This document shows positions 15,468 through 24,432 of a stretch of DNA of 64,000 nucleotides, in pieces. Both the position numbers and the translations under genes were made by a program. The DNA is taken from assembly GCA_025922875.1 (NCBI GenBank), contig JAICGZ010000002.1, positions 1-64,000 on the forward strand. The letters run 5' to 3'. Positions within the stretch are counted from its first letter, which is position 1, and each line of letters begins with the position of its first letter. This stretch comes from Pyrinomonadaceae bacterium. GTDB lineage: Bacteria > Acidobacteriota > Blastocatellia > Pyrinomonadales > Pyrinomonadaceae. The notes under the pieces were generated by a model that saw only the letters and a list, made by a program, of their open reading frames with translations, made no database searches and was not told the origin of the DNA.

Positions 15468-17510
15468 ATGCATAAAACAAAACGCTTCCTGGTGCTGGCC
15501 CTGCTGGCGAGCCTCACACTGGGACCAACCCTTTCGAGCGGACTTATGGCCGCTCAGGCGAAGAGCAAAGGCTCGTCGCACGGGAAGGCCCAGCAGCCAA
15601 TCAAGGTCGCTTCAGACCTCAGCAATCTGCTCTCTAACAAGAGCGGCGAAGCCCTGGTCAAAGTAATCCTCCAGCTCAACCAAAAGCCAAGCGGTCAACT
15701 GAATGCATTATTGTCAGCAAACGGCGTCAAGATCCGGAAACACTTCAACAACCTCAACTCTCTTGCCCTCGAATTACCCGGCCGCGTGGTCGATGCTTTG
15801 TCAAATTTCTCAGAGGTCTCATTTGTTTCATTGGACAGCGAAGTTCGGACACTCGGCGGTCACGTTGCTCATACCACCGGCGCGGACAATGTGCGCTCAA
15901 TGGCTACGGATGGAGCGTTGGATGGAGACGGAATCGGTATCGCGATTGTCGACTCCGGCATCTACGGCGAACACACTTCCTTTATCGACACCACAAACGG
16001 TCAGTCACGAATCGTCGTAAATCGGGACTTCACCGGCGAAGGCCGGACCGATGATCCATACGGTCACGGAACTCACGTCGCAGCGGCAGCAGCCGGAAAC
16101 GGAGTCGTTGCGAGAGGTGAATATATCGGTATTGCGCCACGAGCGAAGATCATCAACCTCCGTGTTTTGAATTCCAAAGGCATCGGCTCAGTATCAAACG
16201 TGCTCGGCGCGTTTGACTGGTTGATGGCGAATGCTTCCACGTACAACGTGCGCGTCGTGAATCTCAGCATCGGCATGCCGGCAATCAATTCCTACCTGTA
16301 CGATCCGCTGTGCAATGCTGCACGCATGCTCGTGGACCGCGGGATCGTAGTTGTAGCCGCGGCCGGTAACAACGGAAAGACCAGCGACGGTCAAAAGATT
16401 TACGGCCAGATTCATTCACCCGGTAATGAGCCGTCCGTTATGACTGTAGGCGCCGTCGATACTCGCGGAACTGATCAAAGAGGTGACGATACGATTGCCA
16501 CCTACAGTTCGCGTGGACCGACGCGCAGTTTCTGGACCGACAATTACGGTATCAACCACTACGACAACCTGATCAAACCGGAGATCTCAGCACCAGGTAA
16601 CAAGACGATCTTCGCGCAGGCGCCAAACAATTATCTTCTTTCACAGAATCCCTCGCTGGACGCCGGCGTCAGCAACAGCCAAACTCGCAGGCAGATGATC
16701 CTGAGCGGCACCTCAATGGCTGCACCACTGGTCGCCGGCACAGCGGCTCTCTTGTTCGAAGCCAATCCAACTCTTACCCCCAACTTGATGAAGTCGCTCT
16801 TGATGTACACAGCGCAACAGCTTCCTAACTACAACATGTTCGAGCAGGGAGCGGGTGAACTGAACATCGATGGCGCGACTCGTCTCGCCAGGCTTGTTAG
16901 CACCACTATCGACAGCTCAACCGAACTCGGCGCTCCGCTGCTGACTGGACCAGCTCCTGCTCCGCAAACAAGCATCACCGTACCTGGCGGTGTTTTCACG
17001 TTCCAGTGGTCGCAGGGCATCATCGTGGGCCAGACCTACGCGACGGGCACGGCGCTGATTAATCAGTATCAACGAGTCTATGCGAAGGGCGTGTTGCTCG
17101 GCGACGGAGTCCTCCTCGGTGACGGCGTTCTGATCAGTGATGGTGTTTTGGTTAGCGATGGCGTGCTCGTCAGTGATGGTGTGTTAGTCAGCGACTCCAC
17201 GATGTTTTCAACCGGCGTCATTGTCGGTGAAAGCATCCTCATAAGTAACGGCACCATGATCGGCGCCGGTCAATTGTTCTGTTCAATTTCTGACCTGCTT
17301 GGAAATGGTGTGCTCGTCGGCGACGGTGTGCTTGTCGGTGACGGCGTGCTCGTCGGCGATGGTGTTTTGGTTGGTGACGGTGTACTGGTCGGCGACGGCG
17401 TACTCGTCGGCGATGCGCTTCTCGTGGCGTTCAACGCTCTGACGAATGGCGACCCAACCACTTCCATGGCAATTGTGCCCGACGACTACACTGACTATCT
17501 GGGTTACTAA
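15468..17510 (+). CDS. Secreted subtilisin-like serine protease with hexapeptide-repeat tail
   Basis: 680 aa from ATG 15468, six bases after GAAGGTGA; ATG 15450 is an alternative and the track start at 15255 is too long. A signal peptide (MHKTKRFLVLALLASLTLG, cleavage near MAAQA) precedes an inhibitor I9-like propeptide (ALVKVILQLNQKPSG...LNSLALELP) and an S8 domain with Asp162 (IVDSG), His200 (GHGTHVA) and Ser416 (LSGTSMAAP). After a beta linker, the C-terminus holds six GVLLGD/GVLVSD units, four degenerate units, a break with LFCSISD, and six GVLVGD units. The spacing fits the left-handed beta-helix rule [LIV]-G-x-x-[V]-x. The tail could anchor, oligomerise or bind a surface polymer (inference). 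Confidence 0.93.
   Translation: MHKTKRFLVLALLASLTLGPTLSSGLMAAQAKSKGSSHGKAQQPIKVASDLSNLLSNKSGEALVKVILQLNQKPSGQLNALLSANGVKIRKHFNNLNSLALELPGRVVDALSNFSEVSFVSLDSEVRTLGGHVAHTTGADNVRSMATDGALDGDGIGIAIVDSGIYGEHTSFIDTTNGQSRIVVNRDFTGEGRTDDPYGHGTHVAAAAAGNGVVARGEYIGIAPRAKIINLRVLNSKGIGSVSNVLGAFDWLMANASTYNVRVVNLSIGMPAINSYLYDPLCNAARMLVDRGIVVVAAAGNNGKTSDGQKIYGQIHSPGNEPSVMTVGAVDTRGTDQRGDDTIATYSSRGPTRSFWTDNYGINHYDNLIKPEISAPGNKTIFAQAPNNYLLSQNPSLDAGVSNSQTRRQMILSGTSMAAPLVAGTAALLFEANPTLTPNLMKSLLMYTAQQLPNYNMFEQGAGELNIDGATRLARLVSTTIDSSTELGAPLLTGPAPAPQTSITVPGGVFTFQWSQGIIVGQTYATGTALINQYQRVYAKGVLLGDGVLLGDGVLISDGVLVSDGVLVSDGVLVSDSTMFSTGVIVGESILISNGTMIGAGQLFCSISDLLGNGVLVGDGVLVGDGVLVGDGVLVGDGVLVGDGVLVGDALLVAFNALTNGDPTTSMAIVPDDYTDYLGY
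17088..17414 (+). repeat. 18-bp coding tandem repeats encoding GVL(V/L)(G/S)D
   Basis: Six 18-base units at 17088-17195 and six at 17307-17414 encode hexapeptides of the form GVLVGD or GVLVSD, with four diverged units between (STMFST, GVIVGE, SILISN, GTMIGA). Third-codon positions differ from unit to unit while the amino acids stay the same. This suggests selection on the protein rather than recent replication slippage. Confidence 0.95.
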
Positions 17511-17552
17511 GCAACTATCACCTACTAACCCCCAAACCTAAAGGTAGACGAA

Positions 17553-18458
17553 ATGTTGCAAACGAGCACAGCACCGAGAACAAGAGAACTGTCAGTCGCC
17601 GTCAAATCAGTTGCGGTTGAGCGATTGAGGAACAATGATGAAGCAGAGGTTCTCCAGTTCCTGTCTCAACGTCCGATTCACACCGTGACGATGATGAGTC
17701 TGATACACGACAACGGAATTGTTAGCCCGTTCAACCGTGGCACTTTCTACGGCTGTCGCGATTGGCAGGGTCAGCTTGAAGGAGTGGCGCTGGTGGGCCA
17801 CGCAACTCTCATGGAAACAGTCTCGGATCGCGCGCTGGCAGCGCTGGCGCAAGTAGCGCGTGAGTGTCCCAACACGCACATGATCATGGGAGAGAAAGAA
17901 AGAGTAGCTGACTTCTGGAGTCATTATTCGGAAGCCGGACGGCGACAGCGTTTAGCGTGTCGCGAATGGTTATTTGAGTTGATTTGGCCCGTCGAAGCGC
18001 GTCTGCCCGTCCATGGCTTAAGACCTGCAAAGGAAGCAGAGTTGGACCTGGTGATGCCCGTTCAAGCGAAGCTTGCTTTCGCTGAAAGTGGGGTCGACCC
18101 GTTGAAGGTCGATCCGCAGGGTTTTGGTGAACGCTGCCTCAGACGTATCGAACAAGGAAGAACCTGGGTCGTCGTGAACGATGGTGTTTTGACTTTCAAA
18201 GCAGATGTCGTTTCGAAGACTCCCGAAGTTATTTATCTCGAAGGCATTTGGTTGCGCGACGAATGCCGCCGGAAAAACATCGGCACCCGTTTGATGTCGG
18301 AGCTGATGCGACGCCTGCTCGAAGATACGAAATCTATTTGCCTCCTGGTAAACGAAACAAACAAATTGGCCCACGGCTTTTATCGCAAGTGTGGTTTTCA
18401 CTTTCGGGCTACTTACGAGACGATCTTCCTTCCACGTAAGGAGCAAGTGCAAAACTAA
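17553..18458 (+). CDS. GNAT family N-acetyltransferase
   Basis: 301 aa, ATG 17553 with AAGG ten bases upstream, 42 bases after the protease gene. The N-terminal half (FLSQRPIHTVTMMSLIHDNG...FYGCRDWQGQLEGVALVG) is of the DUF4081 type found before GNAT domains. The C-terminal GNAT core has strand beta-4 (VIYLEGIWL), the acetyl-CoA loop RRKNIGTRLMSELMRRL (an R/Q-x-x-G-x-G/A variant) and LLVNETNKLAHGFYRKCGF. It transfers an acyl group from acetyl-CoA to an unknown amine. Cytoplasmic. Confidence 0.85.
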   Translation: MLQTSTAPRTRELSVAVKSVAVERLRNNDEAEVLQFLSQRPIHTVTMMSLIHDNGIVSPFNRGTFYGCRDWQGQLEGVALVGHATLMETVSDRALAALAQVARECPNTHMIMGEKERVADFWSHYSEAGRRQRLACREWLFELIWPVEARLPVHGLRPAKEAELDLVMPVQAKLAFAESGVDPLKVDPQGFGERCLRRIEQGRTWVVVNDGVLTFKADVVSKTPEVIYLEGIWLRDECRRKNIGTRLMSELMRRLLEDTKSICLLVNETNKLAHGFYRKCGFHFRATYETIFLPRKEQVQN

Positions 18459-18531
18459 TGAAGTGTGTTCAACCCCCGATCAGTCCTGATAAAGGACAAA
18501 CTTGACCTCACTTTAAAAGACCCTTGGCGCC

Positions 18532-20490
18532 ATGGAAAATAAATTCTTCGGGCCATTCCTCTGGGTAATAACTGGATGCGCTATCCTCGCGTTTATTTAT
18601 TCCTGTTTTCGGCTCGATTTCGCCCAGTTTGATTCTCACTTCGCCGTGTTAGTCGGCATGGCTTTGCTCCTGACTTCGCGGATCACAATTCCGATTCCGC
18701 GTTTCAGCTCAAAAATTTCGGTTTCCGACACGTTTGTCTTTCTGGCCCTGCTTCTTTATGGAGGAGCGGCGGCAGTAGTCGTAGGGGCAGTTGAAGCCGT
18801 TCTTTCCTCGCTGCGTTTCAGCCGTAAATTCAGAACCGTTACCTTCAATTGGGCGTCGGCAGCCGTTTCGATATTCATAACGAGCAGCGTACTGGAGTTT
18901 ATCTACCCGAGCGTCGTTGCTCTGCGAGCTGAACCACTGACTATCCGTTTTGTAGCGGCGATCTGCACGATGGCGCTGACTCACTACGTCGCGAATTCCG
19001 GAATCGTGGCGATCGGAGCGGCTCTTAAAGTTAATGAACCGATCTGGCAGACGTGGCGGAAGCATTATCTCTGGACCTCCATTACTTACTTCGCGGGCGC
19101 GTGTGCCGCCGGAGTCATTGCCGGACTGATCTACTTCATCGGAGTTTACGCCTTCGCGATCACGCTTCCGGTTATCGCCATCATCTTTCTCACTTACCGC
19201 ACCTATCTAAAAAACGTCGAGACGTCGGCAGCGCAGGCAGCGCAGGCAGAAAAACACGTCAAGGAACTCTCGCATTACATCGCGGAGCAGGAACGTATCC
19301 GCGAACAGTTTTCGCAGATGGAAAAGCTTTCTGCGCTCGGCGAACTCGCATCGGGAGTTGCACACGACTTCAACAACACTCTCACCGGAATTCTCGGACG
19401 CGCACAACTTCTTCAACGCACGGGCGATGCCGAGAAAATCCAACGAGGGTTGGAAATCATTATCAAGACCGCTGAAGACGGAGCCAAAACAGTCAAACGC
19501 ATACAAGACTTCGCCCGCCAGCGTCGAGACCATAACTTCGAACTGGTTTCGGTCGATCAGATCCTGCTGGATGCCAGCGAAATTACCCGGCCTCGTTGGA
19601 AAACCTGCGCCGAAGCCTCGAACATTCACATCACGCTCAACCTGCAAGTCGGATCGAATGCAATGGTGATGGGCGATGATTCAGAATTGCGCGAAGTGCT
19701 CGTGAACATGGTCTTCAATGCCATCGACGCAATGCCCGAAGGCGGAACACTCTCGCTAACGACGCGCACGGTTGATGAATCGGTGATCGTCCAGATTGTC
19801 GATACCGGAGTTGGAATGTACCCGGAGGTTCGCTCGAAGATTTTCGATCCGTTCTTTACGACGAAAGGCAAAGCTGGTCTTGGTTTGGGACTGGCGGTAA
19901 GTTTCGGAATTATCCGGCGACATGGCGGTAACATTGAAGTCGAATCGCGATACGGCGAAGGGACAGAGTTTCGCATCACTCTTCCACTCGCGAAGAAGAT
20001 CGTGCAAAAGAATGTTAGTGAGGTCGAACACGGCGGGACATCGGCACAAACGACGTCGAGCGCGTGTTTGCAGCCGCTGGAACAATCACAGCTGAAAGTG
20101 CTCGTAGTCGACGATGAAGACTTCGTCCGGGAATTACTGCGCGACATTCTTGAAGGTGAGCAGTGCGACGTTCACGTTGCGGAGAATGGGAATGAAGCGT
20201 TGTCGCTGTTCAGGGAAATGGAATTCGATGGTGTGTTCACTGACGTCGGCATGCCGGGCATGAGCGGCTGGGAACTGGCTCGTGAGATCCGTCAGATCAA
20301 CACACGGATTCCGATCGCGGTGATCACCGGCTGGGGTGAAGCTGTCGGATCCAACGATCAGAAGGCGGCCGGCGTGGATTGGGTAGTTGCGAAACCATTT
20401 ACTGCCGATCGCATCAGCGAGCTGGTTCGTGAGATTAATAAGATAGGTGGTAGCGCGCGTAAGAATTCCGTCGCAACGGCAGTCGCATAA
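18532..20490 (+). CDS. Hybrid sensor histidine kinase with membrane sensor and receiver
   Basis: 652 aa. Seven or eight hydrophobic segments in residues ~8-225 form a polytopic sensor of no named type that I can assign, followed by a coiled coil (QAAQAEKHVKELSHYI). The HisKA domain has phospho-acceptor His278 in GVAHDFNNTL. The HATPase_c domain has N box (NMVFNAIDAMPEGG), G1 (DTGVGM), F (FDPFFTTK) and G2 (GLGLGLAVSFG). A linker leads to a receiver with acidic pair VVDDED, phospho-acceptor Asp571 (FTDVGMPGMSG) and Lys (AKPF). The VAHDFNN type often works with its own receiver. No separate regulator gene is adjacent, and the input signal is unknown. Confidence 0.92.
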   Translation: MENKFFGPFLWVITGCAILAFIYSCFRLDFAQFDSHFAVLVGMALLLTSRITIPIPRFSSKISVSDTFVFLALLLYGGAAAVVVGAVEAVLSSLRFSRKFRTVTFNWASAAVSIFITSSVLEFIYPSVVALRAEPLTIRFVAAICTMALTHYVANSGIVAIGAALKVNEPIWQTWRKHYLWTSITYFAGACAAGVIAGLIYFIGVYAFAITLPVIAIIFLTYRTYLKNVETSAAQAAQAEKHVKELSHYIAEQERIREQFSQMEKLSALGELASGVAHDFNNTLTGILGRAQLLQRTGDAEKIQRGLEIIIKTAEDGAKTVKRIQDFARQRRDHNFELVSVDQILLDASEITRPRWKTCAEASNIHITLNLQVGSNAMVMGDDSELREVLVNMVFNAIDAMPEGGTLSLTTRTVDESVIVQIVDTGVGMYPEVRSKIFDPFFTTKGKAGLGLGLAVSFGIIRRHGGNIEVESRYGEGTEFRITLPLAKKIVQKNVSEVEHGGTSAQTTSSACLQPLEQSQLKVLVVDDEDFVRELLRDILEGEQCDVHVAENGNEALSLFREMEFDGVFTDVGMPGMSGWELAREIRQINTRIPIAVITGWGEAVGSNDQKAAGVDWVVAKPFTADRISELVREINKIGGSARKNSVATAVA

Positions 20491-20498
20491 CTTCTTTT

Positions 20499-20562
20499 AC
20501 AGGATTTGCAGGATTAGACAGGATTTACATGATAATCCTGAATAATCATGACAATCCTGTCT
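20499..20562. repeat. Palindromic repeat, 'ACAGGATT' family, copy 1
   Basis: ACAGGATTTGCAGGATTAGACAGGATT-like words (three ACAGGATT/GCAGGATT units) face AATCCTG...AATCCTGT, forming an imperfect hairpin between the kinase and the OsmC gene. A related copy lies inside the ABC permease gene at 30054-30098 and a fragment after the TonB receptor (near 42075). Confidence 0.8.
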
Positions 20563-20588
20563 ACAGGCGTGTGTTATGCTTCTGCTCG

Positions 20589-21032
20589 ATGTCGGTGGCC
20601 GGTGTGAAAGCAACAGTGCGGTTCGTAGCTGAAGACTTGTTCCTTGGCGCCACTCCCTCCGGACATGCTCTCGCAATCGATACTGATAAGGAACGCTCCT
20701 CAGCACCTTCTCCGGTTGAGCTTCTGCTTGTCGCACTCGGTTCATGCACCGCGACGGACGTCGCCGGCATTCTCGCGAAGAAGCGCCAACAGGTAACGAA
20801 CTACATCGTCGAGGTTTCGGGAAAGCGTCGTGACGAACACCCGCGCAGTTACACGTCGATGAAGGTCCATCACATACTGACCGGCAGATCGATCTCAGCA
20901 AAAGCAGTCGCCGACGCAATCGAACTCTCCGACACCAAATACTGCAGTGTCGCCGCAACGTTACGACCTGCGGTAGAAATCCAAACCACCTTCGAAATCA
21001 TCGAAGAGCTACCAAATCAACCCCGGGAGTAA
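20589..21032 (+). CDS. OsmC family peroxide-detoxifying protein
   Basis: 147 aa from ATG 20589 (MSVAGVKATVRF); the track start at 20529 lies in the palindromic repeat. Both catalytic cysteines are present: Cys53 in GSCTATDV and Cys119 in KYCSVAATL, with the usual SPVELLLVALGSC helix. OsmC/Ohr-type proteins reduce organic hydroperoxides through these two cysteines. A TTATGCT sequence just before the start could be a -10 box. The next gene begins one base after the stop. Confidence 0.9.
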   Translation: MSVAGVKATVRFVAEDLFLGATPSGHALAIDTDKERSSAPSPVELLLVALGSCTATDVAGILAKKRQQVTNYIVEVSGKRRDEHPRSYTSMKVHHILTGRSISAKAVADAIELSDTKYCSVAATLRPAVEIQTTFEIIEELPNQPRE

Positions 21033-21033
21033 T

Positions 21034-22476
21034 TTGAGGGTGTTAAAGAATCTCGCAGCTTTATTGATTTGTTTCAGTGCGGTGATTACCGCCGTCGCGG
21101 CCGATCGAGCCGCCGCCGTAGTCGCAAAGCAGTCGGCCAGTGAGACTACACTTGCAGCAGTCCGGCGCAGTGATGCTGCCGATCGAGATGCAAAAGGAAA
21201 TCTCAGGAAGCTAACCCCTGCCGAGCACATGCGCCGCGCTGCCGTCTACCTCAGCGTTCGCGCTTTCGCTGAGGCGCGTGCTCACTGGCAAACTCTCATC
21301 GATAACTATCCGCAGGATCCACGCGTTGCGGAAGCATTGCTGGGCATTGGACGCTCATACTTCTTGGGTAAGATCTACCAGGACGGATACAACGTCTTCA
21401 ATCAGTTAGTGCGCGATTATGGCGCGACTAAGGAAGGCCGCGAGGCTTTGAATTTCAGCGCTGCTTCCCTGCTGCGCATGGGTAAGTTCGAGGATTCAGC
21501 CGCGCGTTACGCTGAATACGTAGATCGCTTTCCGAATGGCGAGCGCATCGACACTGCACACTTGAACGTGATCGACACGCTTCGCGAAGCAAACAAACCT
21601 GCTGAAGCGCTCACCTGGGTCACGAAGACCAGACAACGATTTGCAGGCACGGCGACAGAGACGAATGCGATGTTCGCTGCGTTGCGTCTCTATATTGCTG
21701 AAGGTGAATGGTCCGATGCCGTTCTCACTGCGGACCAGTTGTTGAGGCGTCCATTTGCAAAAGCGGTGCTGACCTCGCCGGCCGAGGTGGCCTATCTCAA
21801 AGCCTTCAGCCTGGAACAGGCGGGTAAGAAGGAAGAAGCGTTTAATGCTTACTTGATGGTGCCTGATGGTATTGAGTCGTACTACGGCTGGCTTGCAAGC
21901 CAGCGCCTGGCTGCGTTGGGTGGTCCATCACGGGCTGAAATCGTCGCCAAACGTGAAGAACGTGTGAACAGTGCGATCGCATCCGTGGCAAGCAGTTATC
22001 CTGCGCCATACAGGCAGGCAATCCTCAGCGCTGCCAAAACTCGGAAACTCGATCCACGCTTCATACTCGCGCTTATCAAACAAGAGAGTGTTTTCAAGCC
22101 GTTCGCGAAGTCTCCCGCCGGTGCTCGTGGTTTACTCCAATTAACGATCGACGCGGCCCAAAAATACGGGCCGGCTGCAGGACTGAATTCGTTGCGTGAG
22201 AATCAGCTTTATCAACCTGACACATCGATCATGGTGGGCGCGGAGTATCTCGAGCATTTGACCAAACTATTCCCGCAGATGCTCGAGCCTGTAGCTGCTT
22301 CGTACAACGGTGGCGAGGACAATGTGGCGCGCTGGTTGAAACGTGCGAAGCAACAGGATCCGGGAGTCTTCACCTCCGAAGTCGGGTTTGACGAGACGAA
22401 GGGTTACGTGCAAAAGGTAATGGCAAACTATCGCGTGTACCGGCGACTTTATACTCCAGACTTGATAAGGCGATAG
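21034..22476 (+). CDS. Soluble-type lytic transglycosylase with TPR-like N-terminus
   Basis: 480 aa. The start is TTG 21034 or GTG 21040; CGGGAG lies just upstream, inside the end of the OsmC gene. A signal peptide (LKNLAALLICFSAVITAVAA) is followed by a superhelical domain of TPR-like repeats (~65-310), as in Slt70. The C-terminal SLT domain has catalytic Glu351 in IKQESVF, then SPAGARGLLQLT and AASYNGGEDNVARW, the expected motif order. It cleaves peptidoglycan glycan strands to 1,6-anhydro-muropeptides in the periplasm. It is tightly linked to OsmC, perhaps co-transcribed, without obvious functional sense. Confidence 0.9.
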   Translation: MRVLKNLAALLICFSAVITAVAADRAAAVVAKQSASETTLAAVRRSDAADRDAKGNLRKLTPAEHMRRAAVYLSVRAFAEARAHWQTLIDNYPQDPRVAEALLGIGRSYFLGKIYQDGYNVFNQLVRDYGATKEGREALNFSAASLLRMGKFEDSAARYAEYVDRFPNGERIDTAHLNVIDTLREANKPAEALTWVTKTRQRFAGTATETNAMFAALRLYIAEGEWSDAVLTADQLLRRPFAKAVLTSPAEVAYLKAFSLEQAGKKEEAFNAYLMVPDGIESYYGWLASQRLAALGGPSRAEIVAKREERVNSAIASVASSYPAPYRQAILSAAKTRKLDPRFILALIKQESVFKPFAKSPAGARGLLQLTIDAAQKYGPAAGLNSLRENQLYQPDTSIMVGAEYLEHLTKLFPQMLEPVAASYNGGEDNVARWLKRAKQQDPGVFTSEVGFDETKGYVQKVMANYRVYRRLYTPDLIRR

Positions 22477-22483
22477 GAAGTTT

Positions 22484-22574
22484 TTCCCGCAAAGGCGCAC
22501 AAGAAAGCAAAGGCCGCAAAGAGAATTTGGAATTCCTCTTTGCGTCCTTTGCTTTCTTTGCGCCTTTGCGGGAA
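22484..22574. repeat. Palindromic repeat, 'CCCGCAAAGGCGCAAAG' family, copy 1
   Basis: The left arm TTCCCGCAAAGGCGCACAAG is mirrored by CTTTGCGCCTTTGCGGGAA with further AAGCAAAGG/CCTTTGCTTT pairing inside, about 36 bp per arm. It exactly fills the gap between two convergent genes. At least eight more full or partial copies lie in this window (31045, 32505, 36817, 38682, 46335, 55995, 58326, 61920). Confidence 0.88.
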
Positions 22575-22578
22575 GTTC

Positions 22579-23442
22579 TTACGGCTCGGGACTGAACCCT
22601 CTCGAATCCTCACGACGGTACAACGGATACGGTTCACGCGACTGCTGCCGCGGAACAATCCCTAACCGCAGCAACGCTGAATAGTATTCATACCTGATCG
22701 TCACTTCTCCTGCTGGACGCGAATCAAGATCCATGTCGATCCAACGCACGTCATGCCTGACAGAACGTCCGATACCCGTCGCTGCATAATCGTCATCAGG
22801 CGCCGGAGCGATCACCCGGTCACGCGCCGCCGATTCGCCTTTCGAACTGGGCGCTTGCTGAGTTCGGGCCGACTGATCAGCCCCTGGCTGGCCACGATAG
22901 ATCGGGTAAGGCGGAGTGATAGGCGAGATCCGCCGGCGTTCCCTGAAAAAGACCGCTGAGATGACTCCGAGATTCGCTGTCTGCCCGAGCTTTGCTCCGT
23001 ATGAATCTCGTTCGTTGGTGAAATAAAACCGGCGCGCCCGGTCCGAACTCATCTGCCAGCCACCTATTGTTATCGTCTGATACGGCTCGATGACCCATTT
23101 GCTTGCATTCCATGCGGACGTATGCCGGGCATCGATCGTGTTCAGCCCATCGACTGACAGCGCCACGGCAACGCGATCCGGAGAGGTATTCCGCAGCCTC
23201 ACCTCATATTCAGCACCTTGCAGCGCTTCGATGTAGATCCTGCCTCGCGCATGGTACTCAGCCAGCGGCCGCCCGTTGACCAGCACATCGACTTCGAAAT
23301 TAGGGTAGGGTCGCGTAACGCGTTCTTGCGGGTTATGCACAACCGCAGCGTTGGCCTGTCGGAAAAGCAGTACAGTTCCGGTTCCCACTGTAATCGCTAA
23401 AAAAAATGCCGTAAGGCTCAATATCAAACGCATTCGATTCAT
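22579..23442 (-). CDS. Secreted protein of unknown function
   Basis: 287 aa; TAGGAGGAAAG lies before ATG 23442. The signal peptide or membrane anchor is residues ~5-32 (LILSLTAFFLAITVGTGTV). A compact beta domain follows (FEVDVLVNGRPL, GRIYIEALQGAEYEVRLRN, VALSVDGLNTID), with the look of a surface or pilus-associated beta sandwich. A Pro/Arg-rich linker (residues ~175-215) and a C-terminal strand region complete it. I do not recognise the family. It is transcribed divergently from the methyltransferase. Confidence 0.7.
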   Translation of the reverse strand: MNRMRLILSLTAFFLAITVGTGTVLLFRQANAAVVHNPQERVTRPYPNFEVDVLVNGRPLAEYHARGRIYIEALQGAEYEVRLRNTSPDRVAVALSVDGLNTIDARHTSAWNASKWVIEPYQTITIGGWQMSSDRARRFYFTNERDSYGAKLGQTANLGVISAVFFRERRRISPITPPYPIYRGQPGADQSARTQQAPSSKGESAARDRVIAPAPDDDYAATGIGRSVRHDVRWIDMDLDSRPAGEVTIRYEYYSALLRLGIVPRQQSREPYPLYRREDSRGFSPEP

Positions 23443-23738
23443 GGTTCTTTCCTCCTACCGGGACCTTTGGATATTCTCAGAACGTCTTCTGTCCAAGTTC
23501 TTGCGTGTCCATAACGTATTTGTTGAGGCCCTATTTAGCGACCATTTCTACGGAATTTGGCCCGCATATTGCTGGCCCGTAAAGGGCAGGTGGGCATGAG
23601 GTTCCACCCTTTGAATCGACGGAATGGCCCTTTTCGGTTGAGTAAAGTTGACGGGGACGCTACAATTGCGCGCCACTTCCGTCGAATGAAATACCGACAA
23701 CTGTGATCGAACAACTAAGTGAGGCTTAAGAGAAGCTC

Positions 23739-24389
23739 ATGGAGTATGCCCTGACTGCAACCAAAACCAAGGCGCGCGCAGGCTCCTATTATGATCGGAT
23801 CGCGCGTTTCTATGACCTGACGTTCAAGCTGAACGGTTATGGCCGGTCTTTGGATCAATATTTCGCTGCTCATCCGCTGCCCATCTCGCGCGGCGCGCGG
23901 ATTCTTGATGCCGGATGCGGAACGGGACTGCTTACTCTTGCCTTACTGCGTGCGATCCGTTTTCCAGTGTCGATTACGGCGCTCGATTTGTCGTCAACGT
24001 CCGTAGCGGCTGCGCGGAAATCGCTTTACTACAGCTCAGGGCGAAAACGAGATGTCACTTTCACTCAGGGAAACCTGCTTTGCCTGCCGTTTGCCGACGA
24101 GTCGCTCGATCTCGTGGTGACGTCCGGTGCGCTTGAATACGTTCCGCTCGGCGATGGTTTGACGGAGCTGGCGCGTGTCATTGTGCCGGGAGGTCATTTA
24201 CTGCATTTTCCAGTTCACCCGGGCTTAGCGGGTGCGTTTCTCGAAATACTGTTTCGATTCAAGAGCCATCCGCCGCATGAAGTGAAGAGCAAGACGGAGC
24301 AGCACTTCCGGATCGAGCATCAGTACCGGTTTCCGCCGCAACAGGCGATTGGCTGGAGCAAGACGGCGATCCTCGCAAAGAAAGCTTGA
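23739..24389 (+). CDS. Class I SAM-dependent methyltransferase
   Basis: 216 aa from ATG 23739. Motif I is ILDAGCGTGLLTL (SAM binding), the acidic post-I residue is in ITALDLSST, and motif II/III features are LCLPFADESLDLVVTSGALEYV and ARVIVPGGHLLHF, as in Methyltransf_11/25. The start YYDRIARFYDLTFKLNGYGRS is typical of small-molecule or UbiE-like enzymes. The protein is shorter than most UbiE proteins, and no substrate or pathway is indicated by neighbours. A short palindrome follows the stop. Confidence 0.88.
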   Translation: MEYALTATKTKARAGSYYDRIARFYDLTFKLNGYGRSLDQYFAAHPLPISRGARILDAGCGTGLLTLALLRAIRFPVSITALDLSSTSVAAARKSLYYSSGRKRDVTFTQGNLLCLPFADESLDLVVTSGALEYVPLGDGLTELARVIVPGGHLLHFPVHPGLAGAFLEILFRFKSHPPHEVKSKTEQHFRIEHQYRFPPQQAIGWSKTAILAKKA

Positions 24390-24403
24390 GAGGCTTTGAT
24401 ATA

Positions 24404-24417
24404 GGTCCTATAGGACC
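24404..24417. repeat. Short perfect palindrome GGTCCTATAGGACC
   Basis: A 14-base perfect palindrome, followed by a partial repeat of the half-site (CAGGACG), between convergent genes. It looks like a fragment of another palindromic repeat family, or a weak terminator hairpin. Confidence 0.5.
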
Positions 24418-24432
24418 AACAGGACGTATTTG

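Noticed and set aside
17088-17414. Regular 18-bp repeats resembling a CRISPR or minisatellite
   Set aside because: They are in frame inside a protease gene, with no unique spacers and synonymous variation; a protein repeat, not a CRISPR array.
17270-17467. Minus-strand ORF of TSTPSPTSTPSPT repeats
   Set aside because: Antisense shadow of the hexapeptide repeats of the protease.
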